From Drechslera avenae (Eukaryota; Ascomycota; Dothideomycetes; Pleosporales; Pleosporaceae): a stretch of 64,000 nucleotides of DNA. Under the pieces are notes generated by a model. It was given only the letters and a program-made list of their open reading frames with translations, was not told the origin of the DNA and searched no databases. The translations under genes were made by a program, and so were the position numbers. The stretch is from assembly GCA_034640345.1 (NCBI GenBank), contig JAXRVH010000015.1, positions 1 through 64,000 of the forward strand, in the 5' to 3' direction. Position 1 is the first letter of the stretch. Each line of letters starts with the position of its first letter. This document shows, in pieces, positions 21,145 to 32,779 of this stretch.

Positions 21145-22303
21145 TCGTGGTGATGTACTGGGGTTATTGTTTTTTTGAATGAATGAATGAATGGTTGGGA
21201 AACAGTCTACGATATGGACTTTGACGGTTATGATAACTTTGACTTTTTGGTCGGTTATGAGGCACAAGGTTATCATGGGTGTTTTCTATTTTTCTGACGA
21301 TTCATTTCTGAACCTCAAGCAAGCGTATCGGCGTTTTTTTTTGTTCTTTGGGAGTGGGAGACAGTGCAACGTTTTTTTGGCGTCGAGCGACGCGGGCTTT
21401 TCTGGTCATCTGATATCCCGGAATGCAACGGTTCTGTCGAGTTGAATGGATAAGCTTTTTGTTTTATTTTTTTTAAAAGGAATCTGTTACTGAACTAGGC
21501 AACAGCATTCAAGATTACAACGGGTACTTTGTCATATCTGTTGAAATCCCCCTAATACGGAACTGGGTTATTAGTAAGAAACTATCAAACTGCATACTTA
21601 CTACAACCCTCTTTTCCTGGTAAACTACGCCGTATACTCTTTCCAACAATAAAGGTGAAGAATTCAAACTATTGGAACCGCTGGTAGTTTGGTATTCTAC
21701 TTCTTCTTCTTCTTCTTCTTCTTTGCTCTCCTAGTCTTATCAAACAACCCTTCATCTCTCCTCTCTCTCTCACTGCTAGGGACGGGAGAAGAACAATTTC
21801 CCCATGACCCTTCTCTCTCTCTCTTCAACGCTTATACCATGCATCATCCATTCCATACCCCATTCATTGTCAAAGAGGAAGCCAGAAAAAAGAGAAAGAA
21901 GAAAAAAGAGCTGCTTCTCATATGAAACAGGCCAGGCCATTATTAAACCTTGCCCCCCCCCCCCTCCCCTAATCCCTTGACTTGAACAAGCGCGCGTGCC
22001 AGAGAAAAAAAAGAGTTAGCGGCGCGGCATCTCTTTAGTTTAGAAGAGCGAGAGAGAGGGAGAGAGAGGGAAAAAAAAAGGCAACAAGGCCATGTGAAAC
22101 CAAGGCGGCTCCTCTAGTAGGGTGAAACGGAGGGGTAAATTTGACATGTGTATATATATTACTAGCTAAACTATCATAAGGGGGGTTTTGTGGATGAAAC
22201 GGCGGATTGAGAGGCAGAGAGAGAGGGAGAGAGTAAGGCGGCGTGGGCGGGTGGAATAGGAGGAATAAGAGGACAAGTGTGGGACAAGATATATATATAT
22301 ATA
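21145..22303. other. Gene-free region with microsatellites and homopolymers
   Basis: Holds a GAAT tetranucleotide run (about 21177-21192), a TTC repeat (about 21699-21724), a C homopolymer near 21955, GA-rich tracts (about 22046-22080 and 22210-22240) and a TA run (22290-22303) in which the next transposon is inserted. The open frame over the TTC repeat is low-complexity only. Confidence 0.6.
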
Positions 22304-22530
22304 CAGTAGGGTGACAAAATTAAAAAGTCACTTCGAAAGTAGCAAAGTTTAGATAGCTATATCTCTAGAACTAGAGGCGCTAGACTTAAGCGAGCTAGTG
22401 ATTTAAAAAGGCCTTTATCTCTAGATTAATCTACACTAATAAAGTGTGTACGTAGGATATCTAATAAGCAAGTTATATAAGGTTAAAGTTAGGGTATAAA
22501 AAAAGTTACTTTTAGAACCTTAATTACTTT
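22304..22530 (+). repeat. Left outer terminal inverted repeat
   Basis: About 227 bp, matching the reverse complement of the right end nearly throughout; identity decays after the AGAACCT near 22520. Length is unusual for the pogo group, where repeats are mostly well under 100 bp. Confidence 0.85.
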
Positions 22531-23060
22531 TCTTCTAGCATATAAAAATACCTAAAATAGATATATAGTTTATATATATAGATACTATAGCTCTAACTAA
22601 AATCTTAGATATAGTATATTAGTTAACTATATAGATATATAGATTTTAAACTATTTTCTACTAAGAAACTTTTAAAAAAAGATTAAATTTTACTATCCTT
22701 AAAATACTAAATCTTTCTTTCTAAAATATACTTCTTTTAATACTTATTAAGATTCTTTATATTATATTCTAGATTACTATATAATATTATTTTATATTTA
22801 GGTTTAAGAAAAGGTATAGAAAGAAGTATAATATAAAAGATACTTAGTATAGAACTTAGATTAAGCTTTTTATACTATCTAATCTAGTACTTTTTAATAG
22901 TTAATTCTATATAGAATTTAGTTATAATAAAATTAGATAAGAAAGTTATTAATACTTTTTAAAGAAAAACTCTTTTTAAGATAGAGCTTAAAATAAATTT
23001 TCTATAAGTCTATAAAACTAAGAATATATTACTATAGTCTTATTATCTTAATATATATAT

Positions 23061-24903
23061 ATGCTTCGTAGCCTAGTATACTTTATAGCCTACCTATACT
23101 AAGACTCTACTAAAACTACCTCTACCTAACAATACTCTATTAACTATACTAGATAGAACTATCTAAGAAAGCTAGAATATAGACTACGCTTCTAGCTATT
23201 AAATAAGATATAACTCTCTTATTATAATATATTATAGCTATCTATAATATCTCTTAAACTATATTATACTATTAACGCGCTAGATAACTCTTATAGGTAG
23301 ATTATAGGCTAATAATAATAAGTTTAAGTAAGACTAAGAAGAAGGTAATTATTTAGTATATACTTAACCTAGTAGAGTAAGGATTTCTCTCTCGCCTTAT
23401 AGATATAGCTAGTATAGCTAATTTCTTATAAGCTAAGTATAATCTAGACTAGATTAGCCTAAGGTAGCCTAATATATTTATTAAGCGCTAACTAGAGCTC
23501 TAAGTAAAGTTTAATTATAAGTATAACTATAAGAGAGCCCTCTATAAAGACTCTAAGGCTATCTAAGCCTAGTTCTAGCTAGTAGCTAATATAAAAGCTA
23601 AGTATAGTATACTAGATAAGAATACCTATAACTTTAATAAGACTAGCTTTATAATAGGTATAATATTAATAGGAGCTATTATTATAGCTTTAGAGAGGCG
23701 AGGATAGCTAAAGTTAGTCTAGCTAAGTAATTATAAGTAGACTATAGTTATTTAGAGTATTAATACTATAGGATAGGCTATTCCGCTCTATATTATCTTT
23801 AAAGGGCGCTATTACTTCTCTACCTAGTATAAAGAAGATACTATACTTTAGAACTAGCTTATATTAGTCTCTAAGAATAGTTAGACTATAAATAAGATTA
23901 GTTTCTAGTAGTTAAAGCACTTCTATATCTATATAGAGAAGCGTACTATAGAGTAGTACTAGTTACTTATTATTAATAGATATAAGAGCTATAACGCTCT
24001 CTAGTTCTAATAATACTATAAAGAGAAGAAGATTATTACTCTCTATATATCTCTATACTTATCTTATCTACTATAGCTACTTAATATAGATTATTTTATC
24101 TTATTAAAGAAGAAGTATAGCTACTAAGCTAAAAAGCTAATATATAACTAGATTAGCTATATTATAAAACTTAAGTTTCTACTATACTTTAAGCGCGCCT
24201 TTAACGCCTTAATTACTTCTATTAATATCTAAGAAGAGTTTAGAGAGGCTAGATTAGTTCTATTTAACCTAGAGTTAGTTATAATAGGCCTTAATATCTA
24301 TATATAGACTCTATTACTACTACCTCTTAGTAACTCGCCCTAGTAGTCCTAAACCCCTAGTAATACTCTAGAATTAGGGTCGTAATTAACGCTAGTAAAG
24401 TAGAGGATTTAGAGGTATATAGATAGCTTACTAATAAGTCTTATTAAGTACTTTAAATACCTTACTAAAGGTATAGTATTAATAGCGTATAAGCTAGTAT
24501 TAGCCTAAAAGAAGATTACTAAGCTTTAAGTAGTAAATAAGGCTACTACGTAACGTAAATTATATAAGAGAAAGTAGGTCTAGATAGAAAAGTCTATACT
24601 AGTAGAGAATAGCTAGTGTAAGACTACTCTATAGAAGTTTAGGGCGCGTAGTAATAAGAAGAGAGTAAAGAGGTAGGTACGCGCTAAAGTAGGTAAACTA
24701 TTCTAAAGATAATATAGACGCTGTAATAAGATAGAGTATAATACGCGAATATATAATTATAAAGAAGAAGTAGCCTCTTAATACTATTTTAATCTCTTTT
24801 ATACTATATTATACTAGAGTAGGTTATAATAGGCTATAATAGAGGTGGTTTTGGTAGAGTCTTAGTATAGGTAGGCCACAAAGTATACTAGGCTATAAAG
24901 TAT
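23061..24903 (+). mobile_element. Inner Fot1/pogo-type element (RIP-mutated) nested in the long-TIR element
   Basis: 63-bp inverted repeats sharing GCCTAGTATACTTT and CCTACCTATACTAAGACTCT bound a 1,843-bp unit embedded in TA-rich DNA, so the exact TA duplication is ambiguous. It encloses the transposase relic. Terminal sequence differs from the element at 4660-6506, so it is another family. Confidence 0.65.
23290..24420 (+). pseudogene. Fot1/pogo transposase pseudogene
   Basis: The plus strand read through stops gives a pogo DDE_1 transposase. It shows a 'YNFNKTSFIIG' line, 'INTIGQAIPLYIIFKGRYY', 'LKHFYIYIEKRTIEQYQLL', a 'DRYKSYNALQFQ' line with the second catalytic region, 'LYLSYLLQPLNIDYFILL' and an 'ARLVLFNLELVI' tail. 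Many stops replace Gln and Trp codons and acidic catalytic residues are partly changed, so it is dead. It is more decayed than the copy at 5230-6361. Confidence 0.85.
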
Positions 24904-24954
24904 ATATGTACGTTATATAAAATATAGTTTAGTAGAAATTATACGTAAGAAAAA

Positions 24955-25180
24955 TAGTAATTTAGGTTCTAAAAGTAACTTTTTTTATACCCTAACTTTA
25001 ACCTTATATAACTTGCTTATTAGACATCCTACGTATACACTTTGTTAGTGTAGATTAATCTAGAGATAAAGGCCTTTTCAAATCACTAGCTCGCTTAAGT
25101 CTAGCGCCTCTAGTTCTAGAGATATAGCTATCTAAACTTTGCTACTTTTGAAGTGACTTTTTAATTTTGTCACCCTACTG
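24955..25180 (-). repeat. Right outer terminal inverted repeat
   Basis: Ends GTCACCCTACTG next to TA. It mirrors 22304-22530 with scattered C/T and G/A differences. Confidence 0.85.
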
Positions 25181-25182
25181 TA

Positions 25183-25934
25183 TATATATATGGCGACAAG
25201 AAAGCCCCCTCCTACCCCTAAAAAAAATTACCAACATGAATAGAACGGATAGAACGGAAAGAATACCACCACCACTACCATAACAACAACGACAACAAGA
25301 ATAGAGTTCAACATTACTACTTAGTGAGATGAAAGATTAGAAAAAAACAATTAGAAGAAGAAGGATCGAAATTTATCAATCTAATCTGTCTACCTATCCT
25401 ACTGCTAACCGTGCCCAAAATCCCTCGACTACACCCATTATGCTAAACTCAACCCCCCTTCCTATTTGCCATATTGGAAAATCCACACGCCGCACTACTA
25501 CGCCATCCCAATGCAAAACAAGGAAATGAAAAGGAAAAAAGAAGAAGAAGAAGACTTGTTTAACTACTCTAATTCAAAAGTGGTGTGCAAATGAAGAAGA
25601 AGAAGAAGAAGAGGAAGAAGAATAGAATCGATAAAAATATGCAGCAAGGCATGCATACGATGCTTCAACGCCATCCCAATGAAGTCGTTTCGACAATCCC
25701 GCTTCAAGAATGCGTACAATAGAAGTAACAGTAGCGCCGTCCCTGTGCACCACCTAGAGTTCCAGTTCCGATTCCAGGCCCTAATGATCCAGTTACCCAT
25801 TTCAGTCCAGTCCAGTGCAAGTCCGTTTACCATTAACTAAATATTCGTGTTTCTCATTTCCATATCATGATTGCGGGAACAGAAGCATTCCCATCGCAGG
25901 AACAAATGACGCGAACCGTCGATTCCGCCGCCTT
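25183..25934. other. 3' region of the phosphatase gene with GAA microsatellite
   Basis: No gene is seen. A purine-rich GAA/GAG run (about 25590-25621) and several AG-rich tracts occur. The short minus-strand frame 25564-25833 is probably non-coding. Confidence 0.5.
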
Positions 25935-28592
25935 CTATGCGGACTTGGGGTGCTGCTCAACCAACCACTCCATGACGCTCTCGTAGCAGAGAACAAATTG
26001 TCGGAGACTCTGTACCATGCTCAGACGCTGCAGTCGGAAGTCTTCGACCGTCTTGGCAATCAAGTCAATATCTTCATTGTTCACCCAGCTGTTCTCGTCT
26101 CGTTCATTCTTTGACAGTTTGTCGTTGGAATCCGTGTCCATTGGCGTCGTCTGCCTCGCGTGGCGAGCTTGGCGTTGTCGCTTGAGCATATCCAAAACAG
26201 AGTCCACTGTGCAGAATGTACCGGTACGTCCACATCCAGCAGAGCAGTGCACTATGATCGGGCGGCTGTTGGGTGGGTCAGGTTGCGAGGGTGAGCCGCC
26301 GTTGACGGAGCGGACAACGGCATCAGTCTGTTCAATCAAGCCAAGAAGGTGGGTGGGATGCGCCGGCGCGCCAAAATCAGGCCAGTGCGAGTATTGAAGT
26401 TGTGTGATTTCGCGCATGCGTGCAAAAGGTTCCTCATCGTTGGAGAGAGTGAACTTGCGGACAATAACATAGGGCTGCTCCTGGTTCGGGGTTTCGGCCG
26501 ATGACTTCTTCGCGAAATTGGCAAGGCTTGGTGGGTTGGTCGACCTGCGCTGGGCCATGGTAGGTCTCGACTGCTCCCTATGGCGGTAAATCTTCGACGG
26601 CTCCAGGGAAGCCCGGTGCTCGCCGAGTTTGTTGAGATGCAGATGCCCATATTGCTTCTCCGACCAGTAGTTGTGCGCCTTGACCTGTCCGCCTTCTTGC
26701 TCAGCGGTGAGCATGACGATGACGCGGACATCTTGCTGCCAAACAACGTTCCAGAAGTCCTGTACAAGTTAGTAGTGTTTGTGTGTTTGAGGCAGAATAA
26801 CACTGACCTTGAAAGTAGCCGGTATCGGTCCCTGGGTTGCAATATAACGCTTGTTCGAGTAAGCGGCCTGGACGTGGTTGGCGTTGACGTAGTCGCAGCT
26901 GCCCTCGGCAACACCTTCAAGCTTGACACGCGAGTGTTCGTAGGGCCAGATGTTGTTGTAGCGGTTCTTTGACCCCTTTTCAATGCCTGCAATCTGGATG
27001 TGTTGGGCAGAGCCGCCGGAAGTCAATGGAGCATCGTAGACGACTTCGCCAGACAAGGCCTTTTGCATGCGCTTCTGTTCGCGTTTTTCAATCTGCAAGA
27101 AGCGTTCGGCTACAGTCTTGCCCTTGTCCTGCTCTTCTGATGCCGTCTGAAGCCATTGAGGGAGATCGTCTTCAACCGACTGGGTCATACCTGCCGGCAG
27201 CTTGACGGGCATCTGGCCAACACCACCAATGAGATCCATATTTTGACGGATGTTGCCGAAGAAGGGATTAGCGGCGTTTTTCGTTGCGGGCATGGGACAA
27301 CCGCCAATGACTGGCGCAACCGAAGGCAGGTCCGAGTTGAGGCTCAAAGCAGCAGTACCAGAAGTCGGGCTTCCCGAGCTCTGATGCGTGATCCATGCGG
27401 GGAACTTTTCAGCAAACTCCTGGAAGCCTCCGCGGATTATAAAGGTACCGCCGGTCCAGCCCTCATTGGTGAACTTTTTCAGAGTGTTGATGCAAGTTGT
27501 AGCGTCCTTCATCTGCGACGAGTTTGCGTCATAGACTATGATGTGCTTGCTGCTCCTCCATCGCTCAAACTTGTCTCTCTGTGCGTCCTCTTTGAACGTC
27601 TCGGCCAGCTTCTGGACATTGAATGAGGCACGTTTGAGCAGCGTCGTGGGGATGCAGAGACTCAATGCGCCTGTTATGCGGGCTTTAGCATACTGTGTAG
27701 AAACGCGGAGATCGAGGAGAAGGACCTCTTCGACTGAAGACTGTAGTATGTTGACAATGTGCTGTGCAGTAACCATGACGGGGCCACTTCGGTTAGTGTC
27801 TTCCTCAAAATGTGCGGGAAGTGTCTCGGCACGGTGATTTGAGATGGACAAGTGGTGTAGATGAGACTTTTTCGAGGGCAACGATGGGCGTGGAATGCGC
27901 GGTTCAGCAAACTCTGCGAGGGCGTCGGAGCGTCCGGTTCCTTCGAAACTGGCGGGAGAGTTGCGTCGCGGCCGGTCGGGAAAGACGCCATTTTCGGTCG
28001 AGAGCATGCGCTTGGGCGAGCGTGGCTTACATGCTAGTCCTTGTTCATCGCTCGAGTCGCTTTTGTCGCTGCATCTGTCGGGCGGTGGCATTGATTGCGA
28101 GCAAGGGGACAACCTGGGTTCAATGTTGGCGAAGAAGGGGCTATTGGAGGATGCCTTGAGGCCCGGCGAGGCAAAGTCGAAGCTGCCAAGGGCGAATGCC
28201 CGGTTGTTCTCCGACTGCTTCCTAAATTGCTCAAACTCGGGGTTTTGCTCGACTGGTATTATCCTCGGCGACGCAGCAGCGGTGGAGCGCACATTGGACG
28301 TGGGCGGGCTCCAGTTGCCACGGATGTGCTGGGCGGCGCTGGAGGAAAAGTGGTCGGGATTGCTGACGGCCAGGCCAAAGTAGTTGGGCGACGGTGTCGA
28401 AGGCTCCTTTGGCTTCTGTGAGGCGACATGGCTGGGTGTCTTTGCGACGCCGTTCATGCGGGGCGTGAGAGGAGGCAGCACAGTTGTTGGGTGTAGGCTC
28501 GGGCGAGTCATGGGCGTTGATCCGGCGCCTCGCGGACGAGAAGACGTGTGGGAGCTGCCTCTGGGCCGGGGGGATAGAGCAGGCGTTGACAT
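25935..28592 (-). CDS. Tyrosine-specific protein phosphatase with N-terminal rhodanese-like domain (Pyp-type)
   Basis: Two exons, 28592-26808 and 26759-25935, with a 48-bp intron (GTCAGT...CTAAC...ACAG), 869 aa. Order: a disordered Ser/Pro N-terminus (about 1-290), a rhodanese/CDC25-like domain (about 295-420, VEEVLLLDLR...HIIVYDANSS), a linker, then a classical PTP domain (about 540-865). The PTP domain has NRYNNIWPYEHSRVKL, YVNANHV, YIATQGPIPATFKDFW, YSHWPDFGAP and the loop IIVHCSAGCGRTG with catalytic Cys near residue 767. The rhodanese loop lacks its cysteine, as in phosphatases where it serves for MAP-kinase docking. The layout is that of fission-yeast Pyp1/Pyp2 and related fungal stress-MAPK phosphatases. 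The frame is open further upstream (to 28949). I chose MSTPALSPRP at 28592 because it follows a CT-rich leader; a longer N-terminus cannot be excluded. Confidence 0.9.
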
Positions 28593-30916
28593 TGTGAGGA
28601 GGGAGGATTCGGCCGGAGAGAGAGAGAGAGAGATGGGGAGGGAGAGGGAGAAGGGAGGAAGGGGGAGAGAGAGGGAGAGAGAGAGATGTGGCGTGCGCAC
28701 GCGTTGTGGGGAAAGCGTGGACACGAGGCGGACAGACGGGGTTCTGGTCAAGATGTAGGAAATAGGTGCATGGATTGGATGTGAGGCCGGCGGTACTTTT
28801 GTCGATGCGGATACAGGAGTGGTTGGTGCGTGAAGCAAAGGGTCTGGGTTTGGTTTGGTTTGGTGGGGATTGCCGTTGTGCTGATCGATGACGTATGGCT
28901 GGGGGGCAAGCGACTTTCCTAAACGGCACAACGAGCGATGCGCAGGCACAGCCGTGGATCTGGCCGAAGCACAGCGAGGTGCAAGGCGTGCGTGCGTGCG
29001 TGCGTTGTTTGTGAGGCAGCGCGGCGCAATTGGCGGTGGGCGTGGCAGCGGACGTCGCTCAGCGACAAGCGGCTATCGACAGCTTGGAGGCCGTCGGGGC
29101 AAGGTGTGCAATACCGTCGGCTGCTATAGACGCAGGGTCTGGCTCCTGAACAGCTTGGGGTGCCTGTTCAGCTCACGGTCCCGTGACGGCGGCTGGGTAG
29201 GGCTGACCAGGAACGGCGGCGGAACAAGCGCAGCGGAAAGGCGACGGCGAGGGGGAGGGGGGGGGGGGGGGGTGGGAGCAAGACGGGGCGGCGGAGGGCG
29301 GAAGATCGAGGACGGTTGTGAGGTTCGGTATCAGCGATCGAGCAGCTTAAGAGAGATCGAGCAAGTCGACAATTCAAGGCACGGGCGACGGGGCTATGTG
29401 GCAGCGCTGGCGCTGGCGCTGGGGGGGGGCCGAGAGTGTGATGCTTCGACCGCCTTGTCAGCTGTAAAGGGCTATCGCTGGACGGCGCCCCTGTCTATGG
29501 CGACATTCATCGTCTAGTGCCCACGCTTCTGGCCAACGGCTGCGGGACGCCGCCAGAAGACAATAAAAGTCGAGCCATCACGCAGGCCCGCCGACCGGCC
29601 TCGTATCCGCGCGCTGCGCCCAGATGACCGACGAGGCAGCGCAAACAACCGCAGCAGTACCGCAGTACCGCAGCGGCCTTTCTTCGACGACACCAAAACC
29701 TGCTGCAATGCTGGCCGCGGCGTCATGGACTGCTGCACCTGAAACTACCCGACAACGCCCCACGCCCACCGCCAGCCGCCAGCCGCCAGAGCTGTTTGGG
29801 GGACCCTTACGCTGATCACCGCCCGCAAGCCCGTCCAGGCCAGACTCTGCCGTGCGCATCCCATCTAGAAACGCGCCGGCCCTGGTGGCTCTGCGAGCGA
29901 GAGGAAGAAAGGGAAGAGGAAAAAAAAAGACAACACAGACGTCTGAGCGGGTGGGTGGGGGTGTTCGGTCGGTCGGTTCCACCAAGTTGCTTAACCGTAC
30001 TTGTACTTTGCCATGGTGTGTATCTTTTTGCTTTGCACCTCAAAGCCAGACCGCCAGTTCATCACCCCGGAATGGTCAGCCGCCGTTGGAAAAGCCTGGC
30101 AGCTCCCATCGCTTGATCCCTGTGCGGTGCGGTGCTGGATATTGTTCGGCCCGTACTCATAGCAAGCTCATGTCTCCCCCCCCCCCCACCGGTTTCGAGA
30201 AGGTGCAGGTCGATGCCCAACTTGGAATTGCGCGAGAGTCGGGAAGCGAGAAACGACGGTCGGTACATGGCTAGGAAGCAGCAAAAGGCGAGGTCAGGGC
30301 GCTCGTCTGTGCCCAGGTGGGGTCGATAGTCAGTCCTCCAGCCCATCAACCAGACGACAGTATGACGCCGTACGTCTCGGACCAAAGCACCGAGTCCGCG
30401 TGACACTCTTTGACGCCTTGACGCCTTGACGGTTGATAACGCGACGAACCACTGCCTCGACCTGTGCACAATGCAAATCATCGACGCCAACGCCTCATCT
30501 CATCACCACCGCTAGCTTTGGCCCCCCCCCTCCTGTCTGGCCGTGACTCGTACACACACATCCCACCCACAAACTCCACGTCCAAGTCAGGCTGGGGATC
30601 GGCAATGTAGGCCGACGGGAATCCTTGACACCATGAGAACATGGCGATACCGCCATCTTGGTAACCCATTCGGCACTCGGATCCACTGCATGCATGGCCA
30701 GATTTAATGTACTGTACACCGCACCCGTTTGAGAATTTATGCACATGGTATTTGCTAATCGCCATCGCGATACCCGCGAATGCCTCAAACTAAACCAACC
30801 CCCCAACGCCTGAACGTCTGGATATAATGCGTCTTGTTGCGCCCGAATATATGTACTGTACAGAGTGATGAAAACGAACTCGCGCCCCCACCCATGTATA
30901 TTCCTACATCTGCTCG
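28593..30916. other. 2.3-kb GC-rich upstream region of the phosphatase gene
   Basis: Includes GA/CT repeats just upstream of the phosphatase start (28617-28690), a G homopolymer near 29259-29271, a GTGC repeat near 28988 and a C homopolymer near 30177. Plus-strand frames such as 28888-29517 are Gly/Arg-rich by composition and show no domain. No supported gene. Confidence 0.5.
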
Positions 30917-32779
30917 CTACATCTCCATCCGTTCCGTTACCGGAGCCTCTGGGCTGGTCTTCCCGTGCTGATTCTTCTGCTTCGACTGGTCATAGCACGC
31001 ACCAAGAAATCCTTCCAGTGTGCAACCGGTACTAGCAGTAGCCGTGGGGGTCGGTGTCGACTTGGGAGTGTGATGGGTCTTTGCAGGTGGATCGTCGCCA
31101 TCCAGACAGCCGCCAAACCAGCCTGGGTATTTGCATGACGATGTCGAGGTAGGAGATGACCTGGTCGTAGTCACCGTCGGCGCCGGGGCTGCCGTAGTCG
31201 TGTACGTCTTCGTCGTCGTGATTGTCACCTCGTCCTTGCAACCAAACCAGCCGGGCGTCTTGCAGCTCGACGTCGTCTCGGTCGTCGTGACAGTCGTCTT
31301 GCTGTGGGATTTTGTCGTCGTCGTCGATTCGTCAAGACATCCCCACCAACCCGGTGTCTTGCACGTTTCCGTCCGCGTACGAGTCGATCGCAGTGTCGTC
31401 GATGTTGCCGTAGGTTTGGAGCTCGTCGTTGTCGGCTCAGTACCGTTGCTTTCAAAGTAGTCCCACATGAAGCAGTCGGTGCAGTTTGTATACGCCTCGC
31501 ACTTGGGAGGCTCATCGTACTTCATTATCACGTCTCGGATGACTTCGAGAATCTTGTGCGTGCCGATACCGAGGCGCCAGCCAAAGTCCTTGACCGTGTC
31601 GTAAACGCACTTTTGCCCCGTATGGCAGACACTCTGCATGGCATATCCACCAATGGTGCACGCGCTGGTAGCTGAGTTACATGCACCCATGTATATGGGG
31701 TCTGCCGTATGTCCAAAGTGAAAGCCGCCTGTGAATTTGCGCTGCTGGAGTGAGCCAATCTGGTGGCCGGGTGGCACGGGGAGCCCGAGGCGCGAGGCGG
31801 GCATGGCTTCGGGAACGGCCTCAAAGGTGACTGCTGGGTGCCCGAACGTGAGGGCGAGGAAAGAAGAGACAGCGCCGCCGAGTGAATGACCTGCCATCCA
31901 GACTTCGGCGTCTGGGTACAGCGCAGTGACATTGTGGTATAGGTCTTGGGCGGCGTAGTAGTAGTGATTCTTGGCGCGAAGGGCAGTGACAAGGCACGTC
32001 GAGTTGCACGTGTAGGCCGAGGTTTGACAGTCGCAAACTTGGCGCCAGAGGAACTGGCCGCCCTGGCCGCAGCAGCAGCTGAAGAAGAGGTTGTCGTTGA
32101 TCTTGTCGTTGGTCGTCGTCTCGGAGCCGTCGAACATGGCAGGCGAGGTGCCCTTGAGGCCGATGACAATGGTTTGGTTCTTGGTGTCGGCGAAGATGTG
32201 CCCGCGCAGCCCATCCGACTCCCATCCAAAGTCTTCAGTGTAGTTGAAGCCGCCGCCGACATCTTCCCATTGCCCAGTATTCGGTTCCAGAATGTAGGCG
32301 TCCGAAGCCATGCGCGCAAAGCTGAGCACGGTTTCCCTGTCCGTCACGTTGGGCCCGGCTATCTCGTCGAGTGTCCAGTCTTCCTCGGGCAGCTGCACAG
32401 CGCGTCCCTTCATTCGGCCCCATTCCAGTATCCCGTTGATCGTGTCCTTGCTCCTGTCTCTCAGTCGCTGAATGCTCATGGCCTCTGACCTTGCTCGCAG
32501 GCGCGGCACAGGCTGGCGGTTGGCCGAGTCGCCTCCTTCGGACATCCATACTGCCGCCTGTTCTGGAATGTCCAGGCGTCTGTGCAGCTCCGGGTACTTG
32601 TAGGTGCCATGGTGGAAAACGTGACGCAGAGTAAAGTCCCTCTCGCTGCTGTCGTCGCTCGACGGCAGAGGCAGAGGCGGCAGCACGGGGATATCGGCTA
32701 TAACGGTGGCGGCGAGGAACGACAGGACCAGGGAAGCTGTGACGCGAGATGCCGAGGAACAGAGCAGTCGTCGGCGCAT
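30917..32779 (-). CDS. ATG15: Atg15, vacuolar phospholipase of autophagic-body lysis
   Basis: A single exon of 620 aa. An N-terminal signal anchor (about residues 12-30, ASLVLSFLAATVIA) follows basic residues, as in Atg15 type II membrane proteins delivered to the vacuole. The lipase_3 fold follows: SDGLRGHIFADTKNQTIVIG, LKGTSPAMFDG, DNLFFSCCCGQGG and the nucleophile elbow MAGHSLGGAVSS (Ser near 299). An aspartate-containing FGHTADPIYMGAC and the catalytic His region (GIGTHKILEVI) come next. Several N-glycosylation sequons (NVT, NYT, NQT, NST) fit a luminal domain. The C-terminus (from about 455) is a Thr/Ser-rich extension not needed in yeast Atg15, with four short Cys modules of the form C-x2-P-G-W-x-G-C or close variants. 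It is divergent from the VPS9 gene. Confidence 0.93.
   Translation of the reverse strand: MRRRLLCSSASRVTASLVLSFLAATVIADIPVLPPLPLPSSDDSSERDFTLRHVFHHGTYKYPELHRRLDIPEQAAVWMSEGGDSANRQPVPRLRARSEAMSIQRLRDRSKDTINGILEWGRMKGRAVQLPEEDWTLDEIAGPNVTDRETVLSFARMASDAYILEPNTGQWEDVGGGFNYTEDFGWESDGLRGHIFADTKNQTIVIGLKGTSPAMFDGSETTTNDKINDNLFFSCCCGQGGQFLWRQVCDCQTSAYTCNSTCLVTALRAKNHYYYAAQDLYHNVTALYPDAEVWMAGHSLGGAVSSFLALTFGHPAVTFEAVPEAMPASRLGLPVPPGHQIGSLQQRKFTGGFHFGHTADPIYMGACNSATSACTIGGYAMQSVCHTGQKCVYDTVKDFGWRLGIGTHKILEVIRDVIMKYDEPPKCEAYTNCTDCFMWDYFESNGTEPTTTSSKPTATSTTLRSTRTRTETCKTPGWWGCLDESTTTTKSHSKTTVTTTETTSSCKTPGWFGCKDEVTITTTKTYTTTAAPAPTVTTTRSSPTSTSSCKYPGWFGGCLDGDDPPAKTHHTPKSTPTPTATASTGCTLEGFLGACYDQSKQKNQHGKTSPEAPVTERMEM

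Larger units (their letters stand above)
22304..25180. mobile_element. Composite DNA-transposon block: long-TIR element carrying an inner Fot1/pogo element
   Basis: Outer ends start CAGTAGGGTGACAAAATTAA and form inverted repeats of about 230 bp (22304-22530 and 24955-25180) that differ by only a few transitions. They are flanked by TA (22302-22303, 25181-25182) inside a TA microsatellite. A second pair of 63-bp inverted repeats lies inside (23061-23123 and 24841-24903) and encloses a RIP-mutated pogo transposase. The inner unit is about 1.84 kb, nearly the length of the element at 4660-6506. The outer sequence without it is about 1.03 kb with no coding sign, so it looks like a non-autonomous element. 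The whole block is strongly AT-rich. Confidence 0.85.

Noticed and set aside
21689..21925. A 78-codon frame starting MVFYFFFFFFFF
   Set aside because: Made by the TTC microsatellite; low-complexity translation.
28888..29517. A 209-codon plus-strand frame in the GC-rich region upstream of the phosphatase
   Set aside because: Gly/Arg-rich because of G-tracts, no domain, no splicing pattern, and it crosses a homopolymer; best explained by base composition.
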